Positions 33,406 through 41,429 of a DNA stretch of 41,429 bases are shown here, one piece after another. The position numbers and the translations under genes are program-made. Numbering within the stretch: the stretch's first letter is position 1; the number at the start of each line of letters is the position of its first letter. Under the pieces are notes generated by a model. The model saw only the letters and a list, made by a program, of their open reading frames with translations, did not search any database and was not told where the DNA came from. This DNA is from Rikenellaceae bacterium (GTDB taxonomy: Bacteria > Bacteroidota > Bacteroidia > Bacteroidales > UBA932). The DNA is taken from NCBI GenBank assembly GCA_900767375.1, contig CAAFYX010000024.1, positions 1 to 41,429 of the forward strand, in the 5' to 3' direction.

Positions 33406-33827
33406 GAAAGATTTTCCTGGATACAAATGTCCTGCTGGACTATGTCCTGCGCAGACCCGGTTCGCACCACGTTGATGCCATCATTGAACTGGCTTCAGGA
33501 AACAAGTGGATGCACCTGTACGTTTCGTATCTTTCTATGGCGAACACAGCCTATATCATCAGGAAACGCCTTCCGGAGGATATCCGCGAGTGTCTTGCTG
33601 AATTGAGCGGATGGGTCGATATCCTTCCGATGAATGACATGCAGTTTATGACAGCCATCAGGGACTGCAAGTCTCCGGACTTCGAGGACGCCCTGCAGAT
33701 AATGTGTGCCGAGGAGAAGGAATGTGACTTGATCCTCACGAACAATGCAACCCATTTCAAATCATACACGGAAATCCCCGTAATGACTCCCTCCGAGTTC
33801 CTTTCCCACCTCGACCATACCGCCTGA
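33402..33827 (+). CDS. PIN-domain toxin (PIN_3 type, VapC-like)
   Basis: A 141-residue PIN-domain ribonuclease, toxin of a type II toxin-antitoxin pair. Metal-binding acids are Asp7 in FLDTNVLLDY, Asp96 in the DFEDALQ block, and Asp109 in CDLILTNN. The middle segment VSYLSMANTAYIIRK has Asn where classical VapC has Glu; this is normal for the PIN_3 subgroup as I remember it. The C-terminal VMTPSEFLSHL is typical. The likely targets are tRNAs or rRNA, but this cannot be read. The gene ends 30 nt before the dipeptidase 3' end. Confidence 0.88.
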   Translation: MRKIFLDTNVLLDYVLRRPGSHHVDAIIELASGNKWMHLYVSYLSMANTAYIIRKRLPEDIRECLAELSGWVDILPMNDMQFMTAIRDCKSPDFEDALQIMCAEEKECDLILTNNATHFKSYTEIPVMTPSEFLSHLDHTA

Positions 33828-33857
33828 CCGCAATTCCCGGGATGACGGGTAATGGGG

Positions 33858-33893
33858 CTACCAGTAGCGGTAGAAGAGGGCGATGGATTCCAT
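33858..33893. repeat. Right direct repeat, within dipeptidase 3' end
   Basis: Same orientation as 33001-33036 with three mismatches, all at adjacent codons. This copy encodes the last 11 residues and stop of the intact dipeptidase. Start-to-start distance is 857 bp. Confidence 0.8.
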
Positions 33894-35204
33894 GCCGGCG
33901 AAGAGCTGGCGGAGGAGGAAGCTTTCGTTAGGGGAGTGGATGGTGTCGCGCTCGAGTCCGAAGCCCATCAGGAGCGGGTCGATGCCGAGGATCTTCTGGA
34001 CCTCGGCGAGGATGGCGATGCTGCCGCCTCCGCGTGATGGAACAGGCTCGATGCCGTAAACCTCAGCCATAGCCCTGGAAGCGGCCTTGTATGCGTCTGA
34101 GCTGATAGGGATGAGGAATCCGTCACCGCCTTCGCACTCCTTGACCTCCACCTTCACGCACTTCGGAGCGATGGACTTGAAATGCTTCGCGAACAGCTTC
34201 GTAATCTCCGAGCTGCGCTGGTCAGGGACCAGGCGCATCGATATCTTTGCATGAGCCTCCGACGGCAGGACCGTCTTCGCTCCTTCGCCGGTGTATCCGC
34301 CCCAGATGCCGCAGACATCGAGGCAAGGACGGATGCCGGTGCGCTCCAGGGTGGTATATCCCTTCTCACCACGTACATCCTTGATGTCAAGGAACTCCTT
34401 GTACTCCTTCAGGTCGAACGGGGCCTTGGCGAGCATCGCGCGGTCCTTGCGCGAGAGTTCCACGACCTTGTCGTAGAATCCCGGAACGGCTACGCGCCCG
34501 TCCCCGTCGTGGAGGCTGGCGATCATCTCGCTCAGCACGATGATAGGATTCGCGACTGCGCCGCCGTAGTGGCCTGAGTGGAGGTCCTTGTTAGGTCCCG
34601 TGACCTTGACCTCCAGATAGGACAGGCCGCGCATGCCGCAGTTGATGGAAGGTACCTTGTCCGATATCATTGTCGTGTCGGAGACGAGGCAGACATCGGC
34701 GGCGAGGCGTTTTTTGTTGGCCTTGATCCAGGCCGGGAGGGACGGGCTGCCGATCTCCTCCTCACCCTCGAACATGAACTTCACGTTGTGCTTCAAGGCT
34801 CCGGTATTGACCAGGAACTCGAAGGCCTTGATGTGCATGAAGAGCTGGCCCTTGTCATCGTTGGCGCCGCGGCACCAGATGGCGTCGTCATGGATGACCG
34901 GCTCGAAAGGGTCGGTCATCCATTTGTCGAGCGGCTCAGGCGGCTGTACGTCATAGTGGCCGTAGACGAGCACTGTCTTCAGTGACGGGTCGATGATCTT
35001 CTCGCCGTAGACTACCGGGTTGCCGTCGGTAGGGCAGACTTCAGCGTAGTCGGCTCCGGCCTCCATGAGGAGGACGGCAAGCCGCTCGGCGCATTTGACC
35101 ATATCTTTCCTGTTCTCAGCCTTGGCGCTGATGGAAGGGATTCTGAGAAGGGAGAACAGTTCTTCGAAGAACCTGTTCTGATTGTCCTGGATGTATTGTT
35201 TCAT
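33858..35204 (-). CDS. M20 family dipeptidase
   Basis: Zinc metallopeptidase that splits dipeptides, probably in the cytoplasm since no signal peptide is present. The 448-residue product has the metal-binding blocks GHYDVQP (His and Asp), RGANDDKGQ (bridging Asp), EGEEEIGSP (catalytic Glu and metal Glu), and a late His in RDTIHSPNE. The dimerisation insert runs through the middle. The ATG at 35204 gives an N-terminus MKQYIQDNQNRFFEEL that fits family members. It is the last gene of a tightly packed peptidase operon. Its final 36 bp are duplicated 857 bp downstream at 33001-33036. Confidence 0.94.
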   Translation of the reverse strand: MKQYIQDNQNRFFEELFSLLRIPSISAKAENRKDMVKCAERLAVLLMEAGADYAEVCPTDGNPVVYGEKIIDPSLKTVLVYGHYDVQPPEPLDKWMTDPFEPVIHDDAIWCRGANDDKGQLFMHIKAFEFLVNTGALKHNVKFMFEGEEEIGSPSLPAWIKANKKRLAADVCLVSDTTMISDKVPSINCGMRGLSYLEVKVTGPNKDLHSGHYGGAVANPIIVLSEMIASLHDGDGRVAVPGFYDKVVELSRKDRAMLAKAPFDLKEYKEFLDIKDVRGEKGYTTLERTGIRPCLDVCGIWGGYTGEGAKTVLPSEAHAKISMRLVPDQRSSEITKLFAKHFKSIAPKCVKVEVKECEGGDGFLIPISSDAYKAASRAMAEVYGIEPVPSRGGGSIAILAEVQKILGIDPLLMGFGLERDTIHSPNESFLLRQLFAGMESIALFYRYW

Positions 35205-35208
35205 AGGT

Positions 35209-38046
35209 CTAGTCTGTGAGTTCGTATCCGAAATATTCTGCCTTGCGGCTGGTCGGGACACCGGTCTTCATCCATGCAGGCATAGGCTCGCCCTTCAGGT
35301 AGTGGTCGAAGAACTGCTGGAGGCGGATGGAGAGGTCCTTGGCGTTGCGCCTTTCGTTGAGGTTATGGGCTTCGTCATTGTACTCCAGGAGCCAGGCCGG
35401 ATGGCCGAAGCGCCTGAGAGCCATGAAGAACTCGATGCCCTGGTACCAAGGAACGGCTCCGTCATTGTCATTGTGCATGATCAGGGTAGGGGTGGTGACG
35501 TTCTGGACGTGGAATATCGGGGAGTTCTCGATATAGAGGTCCAGACCTCCTTCATCCCACAGAGAGGCGCCGATGCGGCTCTGTCCGTGCTCGTACTGCA
35601 TCGCACGTACCATTCCGGACTCCCAGCGGATGCCGCCGTATGCACTGGTCATATTGCCCACAGGGGCACCTGCGCCGGCAGCGGCGAACATATGGGTGCG
35701 GGTCACGAGGTAGGCTGTCTGGTAGCCTCCCCAGCTCTGTCCCTGGATGCCCATCCTGTCCTTGTCGATGAAACTGAACTGCTCGCACATGGCCTCGGCT
35801 CCGGAGCAGATGCAGTTGTAGGCGCTTTCTCCCGGGTGACCGTCCTTGTAGACGATGTCAGGCACGAAGACCACGTAGCCGTGGCTGGCAAAGAACGGCC
35901 AGTTTATGGTCGAGCGGCTCGGGGCAGGGGACATGGAGGAATAGAGGCTCTCGGAGTATTTCTCGTAGAAATATATGAGCATCGGGTATTTCTTAGTAGG
36001 GTCGAGGTCCTCCGGGGTGACGAGGATGCCGTCGAGAGGGGTTCCGTCATATGCAGTCCAGTGGACCAGCTGGCTGTTGGACCAGTTGTATTCAGCCATC
36101 TGAGGGTTGATGGCGGACCATTTCTTCTCCGTGCTCCAGAGGTCGGTGGTGGTGAACTGGTCGGCCGGATGGGTGTAGTTGCCCTTCCTGTAGGCGATTA
36201 CGTCGGAGCTGAGGGCCTTTGTGATGTTGGAGTAGCTCCATTTGTCGGTGAAGGCAGTCTTGAGACCCGGTTTGTCCGCTGCGATGGTGGCGAAGCCGTT
36301 CTCCTTGGTGGTGCGGTCGAAGACGGTCAGGAAGACATTGGCTTTCTTGCCTATTGGCTTGGTCACTCCGAGGCGGGTGAGGGATGCCGGGATGTCGCTC
36401 TTTTCTATGCTGGTGTAGGTGAGCTGCCAGTTGTTTGCGCGGCCCTTGCCCTCAGTGAGGCAGAGGGCCGAAGAACCGTCTGGAGCGAAGCGCCAGATGT
36501 CGAACTTGTCGGAGATGATGAAGGCGGAGTCGCCTTCTATCCAGTGCGGTCTGTCCGTCTCAGGCGGGTAGTACGGGTGGTCATCCTCTTCGTCGTAGAA
36601 CGGTACTCCGGCTGAAGCTGTGATATTACGTGAGCTTCCGTCGGCCAGCGAGTATGTGTGCCAGCCGAGGTCGTCGTTGCAGAACCAGTAGATGTATTTT
36701 CCGGCAGGGGAGACGCTGGCCGAGCCGTTGAGTTTCTCGAACAGAAGCGTGCTGGTGCCGGTGTTCAGATCCACCAGATAGATGTCGTGGAAGTCGTTGC
36801 TGTCCCATGTGGAACTGATCTGGTAAGGCTTGGTGTCACTCACGAGGGCGTACGGGCCTTCGCCGCCGTTGAACCATGATACGGTGGCGGTGATCTCAGG
36901 ATTGATCTGAATGAGCGAATGACGGTCGGCTGCGAGATTGATTACCGACTCGTATGTGGCGGTCTTCAGCTGGGATGCACGTGCCTTCTGGATAGGCGGG
37001 GTCATATAGATGTCGTATGCCCAGATGTCGAGACGCGGGGTTTCGAAATCCACCAGGGTGGTGTCGTGAGGCGGCAGGCACTCGGCCACGCCGAGAAGGA
37101 TGCGGCTGGAGAACTGCGAGAATGCCGGGGAGCTGTTCTCAGTTACGCACAGGCCGTTCGGCAGGGCGAATGTCTGAGGGATGAGCTCCTCGACCGAAGT
37201 CTCGGTGTGTGCTTTCCTGCCCTTTCCGACCTTGAGCTCCTCGTAGAGGAGGACGGCGCAGTGCTTGTTGCCGGTGTCGTTAGTGTCGGCGGAGGCGAGG
37301 AAGACCGCCTTGTCGCCCTCGGTGTTGAAGGTCGGGAGCGAGTAGAAGCCGAGGTCGGAGGAGAGCGTCTTCCTGCTCATGTCGCTGAGGGTGTAGAGCG
37401 CCACCTCATTGCGGGTGAGGGAGTCTTTCTTATCCTTGGCGAAGACCACGGCAAGCTTGGTTCCGAACTCGTCGAAGGCGTATTTGGAGACGTTCTTCAA
37501 TGTATCTGTCCTGCCGGTGGCGAGGTTCATCACGACAGTGATCTTCTCGGCCTTGGGGGCCTTCTTCACAGTGTCAGGGACTTCTTTCTTCCACTCGGTC
37601 TGGTAGGCGATGAAATTGTGCCTCCTGAGGGCGGACTTGCTGGCGCTGACATCGGCTATCTTCTTAAGCTCGAAGGAGTTGAGGTCCACGATGCCGAGGC
37701 TGTCCTTGGGCATTTCGTCTTTCTTCTTCTTGGCTATCTTCGCCTTCCTGGTGTCGGCGAACGGGGCCTTTATGGTGAAAACCGCCCAGCGGCCGTCCTT
37801 GGAGAGGGTGGCTGCTCCGCCGCGCTCCACGTGCAGCTCCTGTCCGCTGACAGTGTTCACGATTACGAGCTCGGAATCGCCTTCCTGGGGATTTACGTTA
37901 TAGACCATGACGTGTCCGTCATCGGTCAGAGCCGTGCCGGCCACGCTCTGCCAGCTGTCATAAACGCTGTGGTCGAGGGGTTTCTTCTGGGCAAAGGCCA
38001 GGGTGCACACCATGGCTGCCGCCAAACAAATCGCTGTCCGTTTCAT
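35209..38046 (-). CDS. S9 family prolyl-oligopeptidase-like peptidase, exported
   Basis: A 945-residue peptidase with a signal peptide (1-19), a long N-terminal beta-propeller part, and a C-terminal alpha/beta hydrolase. The catalytic triad is Ser in GQSWGGYQ, Asp in HNDNDGAVPW and His in NDEAHNLNERRN. It probably works in the periplasm on oligopeptides. A Lys-rich loop near residue 102-115 (RKAKIAKKKKDE) and another near 160-170 interrupt the propeller. It lies 3 nt after the DPP-IV-like gene and 4 nt before the dipeptidase, so it belongs to one peptide degradation operon. Exact specificity cannot be read. Confidence 0.93.
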   Translation of the reverse strand: MKRTAICLAAAMVCTLAFAQKKPLDHSVYDSWQSVAGTALTDDGHVMVYNVNPQEGDSELVIVNTVSGQELHVERGGAATLSKDGRWAVFTIKAPFADTRKAKIAKKKKDEMPKDSLGIVDLNSFELKKIADVSASKSALRRHNFIAYQTEWKKEVPDTVKKAPKAEKITVVMNLATGRTDTLKNVSKYAFDEFGTKLAVVFAKDKKDSLTRNEVALYTLSDMSRKTLSSDLGFYSLPTFNTEGDKAVFLASADTNDTGNKHCAVLLYEELKVGKGRKAHTETSVEELIPQTFALPNGLCVTENSSPAFSQFSSRILLGVAECLPPHDTTLVDFETPRLDIWAYDIYMTPPIQKARASQLKTATYESVINLAADRHSLIQINPEITATVSWFNGGEGPYALVSDTKPYQISSTWDSNDFHDIYLVDLNTGTSTLLFEKLNGSASVSPAGKYIYWFCNDDLGWHTYSLADGSSRNITASAGVPFYDEEDDHPYYPPETDRPHWIEGDSAFIISDKFDIWRFAPDGSSALCLTEGKGRANNWQLTYTSIEKSDIPASLTRLGVTKPIGKKANVFLTVFDRTTKENGFATIAADKPGLKTAFTDKWSYSNITKALSSDVIAYRKGNYTHPADQFTTTDLWSTEKKWSAINPQMAEYNWSNSQLVHWTAYDGTPLDGILVTPEDLDPTKKYPMLIYFYEKYSESLYSSMSPAPSRSTINWPFFASHGYVVFVPDIVYKDGHPGESAYNCICSGAEAMCEQFSFIDKDRMGIQGQSWGGYQTAYLVTRTHMFAAAGAGAPVGNMTSAYGGIRWESGMVRAMQYEHGQSRIGASLWDEGGLDLYIENSPIFHVQNVTTPTLIMHNDNDGAVPWYQGIEFFMALRRFGHPAWLLEYNDEAHNLNERRNAKDLSIRLQQFFDHYLKGEPMPAWMKTGVPTSRKAEYFGYELTD

Positions 38047-38049
38047 ATT

Positions 38050-40107
38050 CTAAAGATAATCGTCAAAATAGTCTGTAACTTTCTGCATCAGGTGCTCGCG
38101 CCATTTTCCGGCGACGTTGTGCTCCGACATCGGATATGGGAAATAGTCCACCTGGACGTTGTTCTCTATGCATTCCTGGATGAAACTCAAGGAGTTCTCC
38201 CATACTACGGTAGGGTCTATGGCGCCCTGGCATATCAGGAGCTTGCCCTCGAGGTCCTTGGCCTTGTTTATGAGCGAGGTCTTTGCGAAGCCCTCCGGGT
38301 TAGTCTCCATTGTGTCCATATAGCGCTCCCCGTACATCACTTCATACCATTTCCAGTCGATGACAGGGCCTCCGGCCACAGCCACTTTGAAGATGTCAGG
38401 ATAGTTCGTTATAAGAGATATGGTCATGAAACCACCGTAGCTCCAGCCATGCACTCCTATGCGGTCTGCATCCACGTATGGGAGGGAGCGTAGCCAGTCG
38501 ATGCCGACCATCTGGTCCGCCATCTCCACCTGTCCGCACTGGCGGTTGATGGCCTTCTCGAAGGCCGCCCCGCGGTGCTCGGTGCCTCTGTTGTCCTGGA
38601 CATAGACGATGTATCCCTTCTGCGCCATCAGCATCTCCCACATCCGCACGCTTCCCAGCCATGTGTCTGTAACCATTTGTGAGTGAGGGCCTCCGTAGAC
38701 GTACAGGATCACAGGGTATTTCTTGGACGGGTCAAACCCGGCAGGGAGGAACATCCTGTAGTAGTTGTCATACTGCCCGTCGGCGCTTTTGACAGTGCCG
38801 AAGCGCACTTCTCCGGTATTGTATCCGTTGAGAGGGTCGGAGCAGCTCAGAAGCTCCTTCACGGTCTTTCCATCGGCAGACTTGAGGCTGACGGCGCCCG
38901 GGAAGTTGAAGCTGCTGTACTTGTCGATGAAATGCTTGCAGTCCGGGGCCAGTGAAACGCTGTGCCAGCCTTCCTCGAAGGTCAGGCGCTGGGGGCTGCC
39001 GATACGGGCGCGGCCCAGCTGCTTTCCCCTGCCCTGCCTGACCTCCACGCGGAAAAGATGGCTTTCCACAGGGGAGACTTCGGCTGAAGAATAGTAGACA
39101 AAGCGTCCGTCGTTGCCTTCGTATGTAATTTCTGCATCGGTCTGGGCCAGCCTTCTGACTGTTCCCAGGGTGTCGCAGAGATACAGGTTCTTGTATCCGT
39201 CACGGTTGTCCGTGCTGTAGATGAACTGATAAGTCCCTTTCAGGAAATGGAGCGGTGCATAAGGCTCCACCCACTGGTCGTTTTCCTCTGTCAGGATATT
39301 TCTGACGAAGGCTCCGGTGGTGGCGTCATACATGTTGAGCCTCATGTGATGCTGGGGACGGTCGAGAACCTGCACGAAGATGTACCTGTCGTCCGGGCTC
39401 CAGCTGATGTTCGTCAGATAGCGCTCCTCATCGAAATCATCCACGTCCAGGTACACCCTGGTGCCCTTCTCAAGGTCATAGATGCCCAGGGAAACCAGCT
39501 CGGAGGCCATTCCGTTCATAGGATATTTGAAAGTGACAAGGCTTCCGGTACGGGTGGATATGTCAAGGATAGGGAAATCTGTCACACGCGACTCGTCTTT
39601 TCTGTAATAGGCGATCTTCCGGCCTGACGGAGCCCAGAAGATGCCGCCGTCGATGCCGAACTCGTTCCTGCTGACGCTCTGCCCGAAGGTGATCTGGTCT
39701 GATCCGCTCTCCGCCACCGTCACCAGCTCCCCGTCGGCGCTGAGACAATACAGGCTCCGCCCGACAGTGAATGCAGGCTCGTTCCTGCTGCTTAGGACAA
39801 TACTTCCACGGTCGGCATCCTCGGGAATGTTTTCAAGGCCCGCCAATGGTTCCGGCTTGTATTCGGTGCTGCTGCCGTCGGTGCAGTATGTCAGAGTCTC
39901 CTTGGCAGTCCTGAAGACGAAACTGCCAGACGAGATCCAGTCTGCGCGGGACTGCTCCGGATATACATCCCTGCTGACAGTCACGTCAGCCATTGAAAAT
40001 TCCTTGCCTCCTGCTGATGCTGGATGCGTGCTGATGACCGTTTGCGCGCTGGCGCTGAGCGCGAGCGCGAATATTGCCGCCACTGCGGCTGTCAGTTGTC
40101 TTTTCAT
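38050..40107 (-). CDS. Dipeptidyl peptidase IV-like protein (S9B), exported
   Basis: A 685-residue serine peptidase with a signal peptide (MKRQLTAAVAAIFALALSASA), a DPP-IV N-terminal beta-propeller and an S9 catalytic domain. The triad is Ser in GWSYGGFM, Asp in GAIDPTVVW and His in SEHNV near the C-terminus. A double-Glu segment DEERYL precedes SWSPDD in the propeller and could bind the substrate amino end, as in DPP-IV. It would release N-terminal dipeptides, which the downstream M20 dipeptidase can split. It overlaps the small membrane protein gene by 4 nt. Confidence 0.93.
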   Translation of the reverse strand: MKRQLTAAVAAIFALALSASAQTVISTHPASAGGKEFSMADVTVSRDVYPEQSRADWISSGSFVFRTAKETLTYCTDGSSTEYKPEPLAGLENIPEDADRGSIVLSSRNEPAFTVGRSLYCLSADGELVTVAESGSDQITFGQSVSRNEFGIDGGIFWAPSGRKIAYYRKDESRVTDFPILDISTRTGSLVTFKYPMNGMASELVSLGIYDLEKGTRVYLDVDDFDEERYLTNISWSPDDRYIFVQVLDRPQHHMRLNMYDATTGAFVRNILTEENDQWVEPYAPLHFLKGTYQFIYSTDNRDGYKNLYLCDTLGTVRRLAQTDAEITYEGNDGRFVYYSSAEVSPVESHLFRVEVRQGRGKQLGRARIGSPQRLTFEEGWHSVSLAPDCKHFIDKYSSFNFPGAVSLKSADGKTVKELLSCSDPLNGYNTGEVRFGTVKSADGQYDNYYRMFLPAGFDPSKKYPVILYVYGGPHSQMVTDTWLGSVRMWEMLMAQKGYIVYVQDNRGTEHRGAAFEKAINRQCGQVEMADQMVGIDWLRSLPYVDADRIGVHGWSYGGFMTISLITNYPDIFKVAVAGGPVIDWKWYEVMYGERYMDTMETNPEGFAKTSLINKAKDLEGKLLICQGAIDPTVVWENSLSFIQECIENNVQVDYFPYPMSEHNVAGKWREHLMQKVTDYFDDYL

Positions 40108-40523
40108 TCTTCTGCTCCGATTGGGATTACTGTAGTGCTGTCACCTTCGCGGACTGAGAGGATGTCGTCCACGATATATTTCTCCATGCCTCTCCAAGGG
40201 AGGGTCCCGAGATATTCCTTGTAGTGCAGTTCGACCGTCTTTCCGCTGCATCTCATCAGGGAGTCGGCGACGGCCTTGTCCACTACTGAAAAGTTGAATT
40301 CGTTCGACTGGATGCTGTTCGTGCCCTTGGCTCCCTTGAATCCGGACTGGATCAGGCGTCCTTCATAGGTCTTGAAGACATAGCCCTTGTACATGACCTG
40401 GTTCAGCTGACCTGCCTTCACTCCCTCTCCGAACACGAAGAAGAACTTCACGAAGATGAACCCCGCAAGAGCCAGAATCAGGATGGCGCTGGTGATGCTT
40501 GCTACTTTTGTCGATGTTTTCAT
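40104..40523 (-). CDS. Conserved Bacteroidota membrane protein of unknown function
   Basis: A 139-residue protein with one N-terminal membrane helix (about residues 8-30) and a periplasmic domain containing the pattern VMYKGYVFKTYEGRL and VELHYKEYLG. I recall similar small proteins, sometimes mislabelled 6-phosphogluconate dehydrogenase, across Bacteroidota; nothing here supports that enzyme. It starts 8 nt after the esterase gene ends and overlaps the DPP-IV-like gene by 4 nt. Confidence 0.75.
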   Translation of the reverse strand: MKTSTKVASITSAILILALAGFIFVKFFFVFGEGVKAGQLNQVMYKGYVFKTYEGRLIQSGFKGAKGTNSIQSNEFNFSVVDKAVADSLMRCSGKTVELHYKEYLGTLPWRGMEKYIVDDILSVREGDSTTVIPIGAEE

Positions 40524-40531
40524 ATTGATTG

Positions 40532-41429
40532 TCAGTTAATTGCTTTGTCCTGAAGCTCCCAGCCCGTGAGGGTGGAGATGTATGGTATGAGGGCGTAGGC
40601 CAATTTCTTGTGCGCCTTGTAGTTAGGGTGCCAGCTGGCTCCGAGCTCGCTGTCATTGTCATAGTGGACTCCGTTGAAGAATCCGGAATAGCTGACGCCG
40701 GTCAGCCCGCAGGCGGCCACCGCTTCGCGCACGTAGTCGAAGAGCTCCTCGTCGCATTTTGAGGCGACGCAGAGGATCGGGTGGGACTCGCCGTAATTGG
40801 CCTTGACCTTGCGCATCAGTTCTATGTAGGTCTTGATGAAAAGCCCCTTCGAAGGCTGTTTCCCGGTGGAGAAGTCGTTGGTGCCGAGGTAGATGACCGT
40901 CAGGGCAGGGGAGAAAGCGGAGGCTCCGGCGTTCCAGGAGCTTGCATTGTCCTCGTCGAAGGTCCGGGAGTATCTGATGGTCATGTTGGTTCCTTTCAGC
41001 ACATCATCGTAGTTCCTGACCACCCCCTGGCCTGAGTGGCAGACGGTGACGAAATCGCAGTCGAAGTATCTGGCGATGATGGCGGCGTATGTCTTGCTGG
41101 AGTTCTGGCCTTCGGGCCTGTACGGGTCGGCGGAGACGCTGTTCTCGGTGCCGTATCCGCAGGTGTAGGAGTCACCGATGAACTCTATCATCCTTTCCTT
41201 GAGCCCTTCGGCCTGGGTAAGCTCTCCGTCGGTGATGAATTCCTTGACGGTGGTGCGGCCCTGGTCGCCTTCGGTGCGCTTCTGGATGATGACGGTGTGG
41301 GTGTCAGGGGATTTCCTGCCGTACATTTTCTTGAAGTCGCCCTTGTCCGCGAGGGTGATGGTCTTCTCCTTGCCCTCGACTGCTATTACCTTGTCGGGCT
41401 CGGCCGCCATCGGCTTGTCGATCCATACA
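40532..41429 (-). CDS. CE2-like SGNH esterase (5' end outside window)
   Basis: GDSL/SGNH hydrolase that resembles carbohydrate esterase family 2 deacetylases. The frame stays open to the right edge (first visible codons read VWIDKPMAAEPDK), so an upstream part with the signal peptide is missing and the ATG at 41410 is probably internal. The first 80 visible residues look like the jelly-roll domain that precedes the catalytic domain in CE2. Catalytic blocks are FIGDSYTCGYG (Ser), YLGTNDFST (Asn) and SWHPNYKAHKK (His). Likely removes acetyl groups from polysaccharides. First visible gene of the peptidase operon, 8 nt upstream of the next. Confidence 0.85.
   Translation of the reverse strand, partial: VWIDKPMAAEPDKVIAVEGKEKTITLADKGDFKKMYGRKSPDTHTVIIQKRTEGDQGRTTVKEFITDGELTQAEGLKERMIEFIGDSYTCGYGTENSVSADPYRPEGQNSSKTYAAIIARYFDCDFVTVCHSGQGVVRNYDDVLKGTNMTIRYSRTFDEDNASSWNAGASAFSPALTVIYLGTNDFSTGKQPSKGLFIKTYIELMRKVKANYGESHPILCVASKCDEELFDYVREAVAACGLTGVSYSGFFNGVHYDNDSELGASWHPNYKAHKKLAYALIPYISTLTGWELQDKAIN

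Noticed and set aside
35182..36615. 477-codon plus-strand open frame
   Set aside because: Antisense to the S9 peptidase with its intact catalytic triad; no recognisable motif of its own.
36919..38493. 524-codon plus-strand open frame
   Set aside because: Antisense to the two S9 peptidases; no motif and no ribosome binding site.

Overview
The window reads as a chromosomal segment of a GC-rich member of the Bacteroidales, probably an uncultured gut or rumen lineage. The reasons are promoters of the Bacteroidota type (TTTG, about 19 nt, TAnnTTTG), a UpxY-type NusG paralogue, DUF4252 proteins, a Wza-like multi-SLBB export protein, secreted S9 peptidases, a CE15 and a CE2 esterase, and lysine synthesis through meso-diaminopimelate dehydrogenase. 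No phage or complete insertion sequence is present. Most of the window is ordinary dense operons; the accessory part is about 32.5-33.9 kb.

Layout. 1-7.0 kb, minus strand: rfbD-rlmN-patatin-recX, then recA-trpS behind a clear promoter (trpS runs off the left edge). 7.1-8.7 kb, plus: rnhA and pdxA. 8.8-13.7 kb, plus: dapB-lysC-dapA-asd-ddh, covering aspartate to meso-diaminopimelate except asparagine/transamination side routes. 13.8-14.8 kb, minus: a NagX/HGSNAT-like membrane acyltransferase. 14.8-15.4 kb: a gene-free block of palindromic repeats. 15.4-15.7 kb, minus: two tRNA-Lys genes with a promoter and a terminator. 15.8-20.2 kb, plus: rfbA-rfbB, a cytidylyltransferase/GHMP fusion and an MFS exporter. 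20.2-23.7 kb, minus: polysaccharide export protein and an NTP_transf_5 nucleotidyltransferase. 23.8-25.7 kb, minus: an ECF sigma factor and a small membrane protein bracketed by two DUF4252 proteins. 25.8-30.0 kb, plus: CE15-like esterase, UDP-glucuronate 4-epimerase, a GHMP kinase that looks like plant galacturonokinase, and a sugar nucleotidyltransferase. 30.1-32.5 kb, plus: UpxY-like factor followed directly by clpP-clpX. 32.5-33.9 kb: serine recombinase remnant, two matched palindromes, and a ribbon-helix-helix/PIN toxin-antitoxin pair between 36-bp direct repeats. 33.9-41.4 kb, minus: M20 dipeptidase, two S9 peptidases, a small membrane protein and a CE2-like esterase (5' end outside the window), almost without gaps.

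Most interesting points. (1) The toxin-antitoxin pair lies exactly between two 36-bp copies of the 3' end of the dipeptidase gene, the footprint expected from site-specific integration into a gene end. (2) The epimerase-kinase-nucleotidyltransferase cassette may be a bacterial uronic acid salvage route working with the neighbouring glucuronoyl-esterase-like lipoprotein. (3) An UpxY-type antiterminator heads the clpPX transcription unit. (4) The four-gene sigma/DUF4252 operon and the cytidylyltransferase fused to a GHMP domain without an evident ATP-binding motif have no assigned function. All functions are read from sequence motifs and memory of the families; no searches were run.
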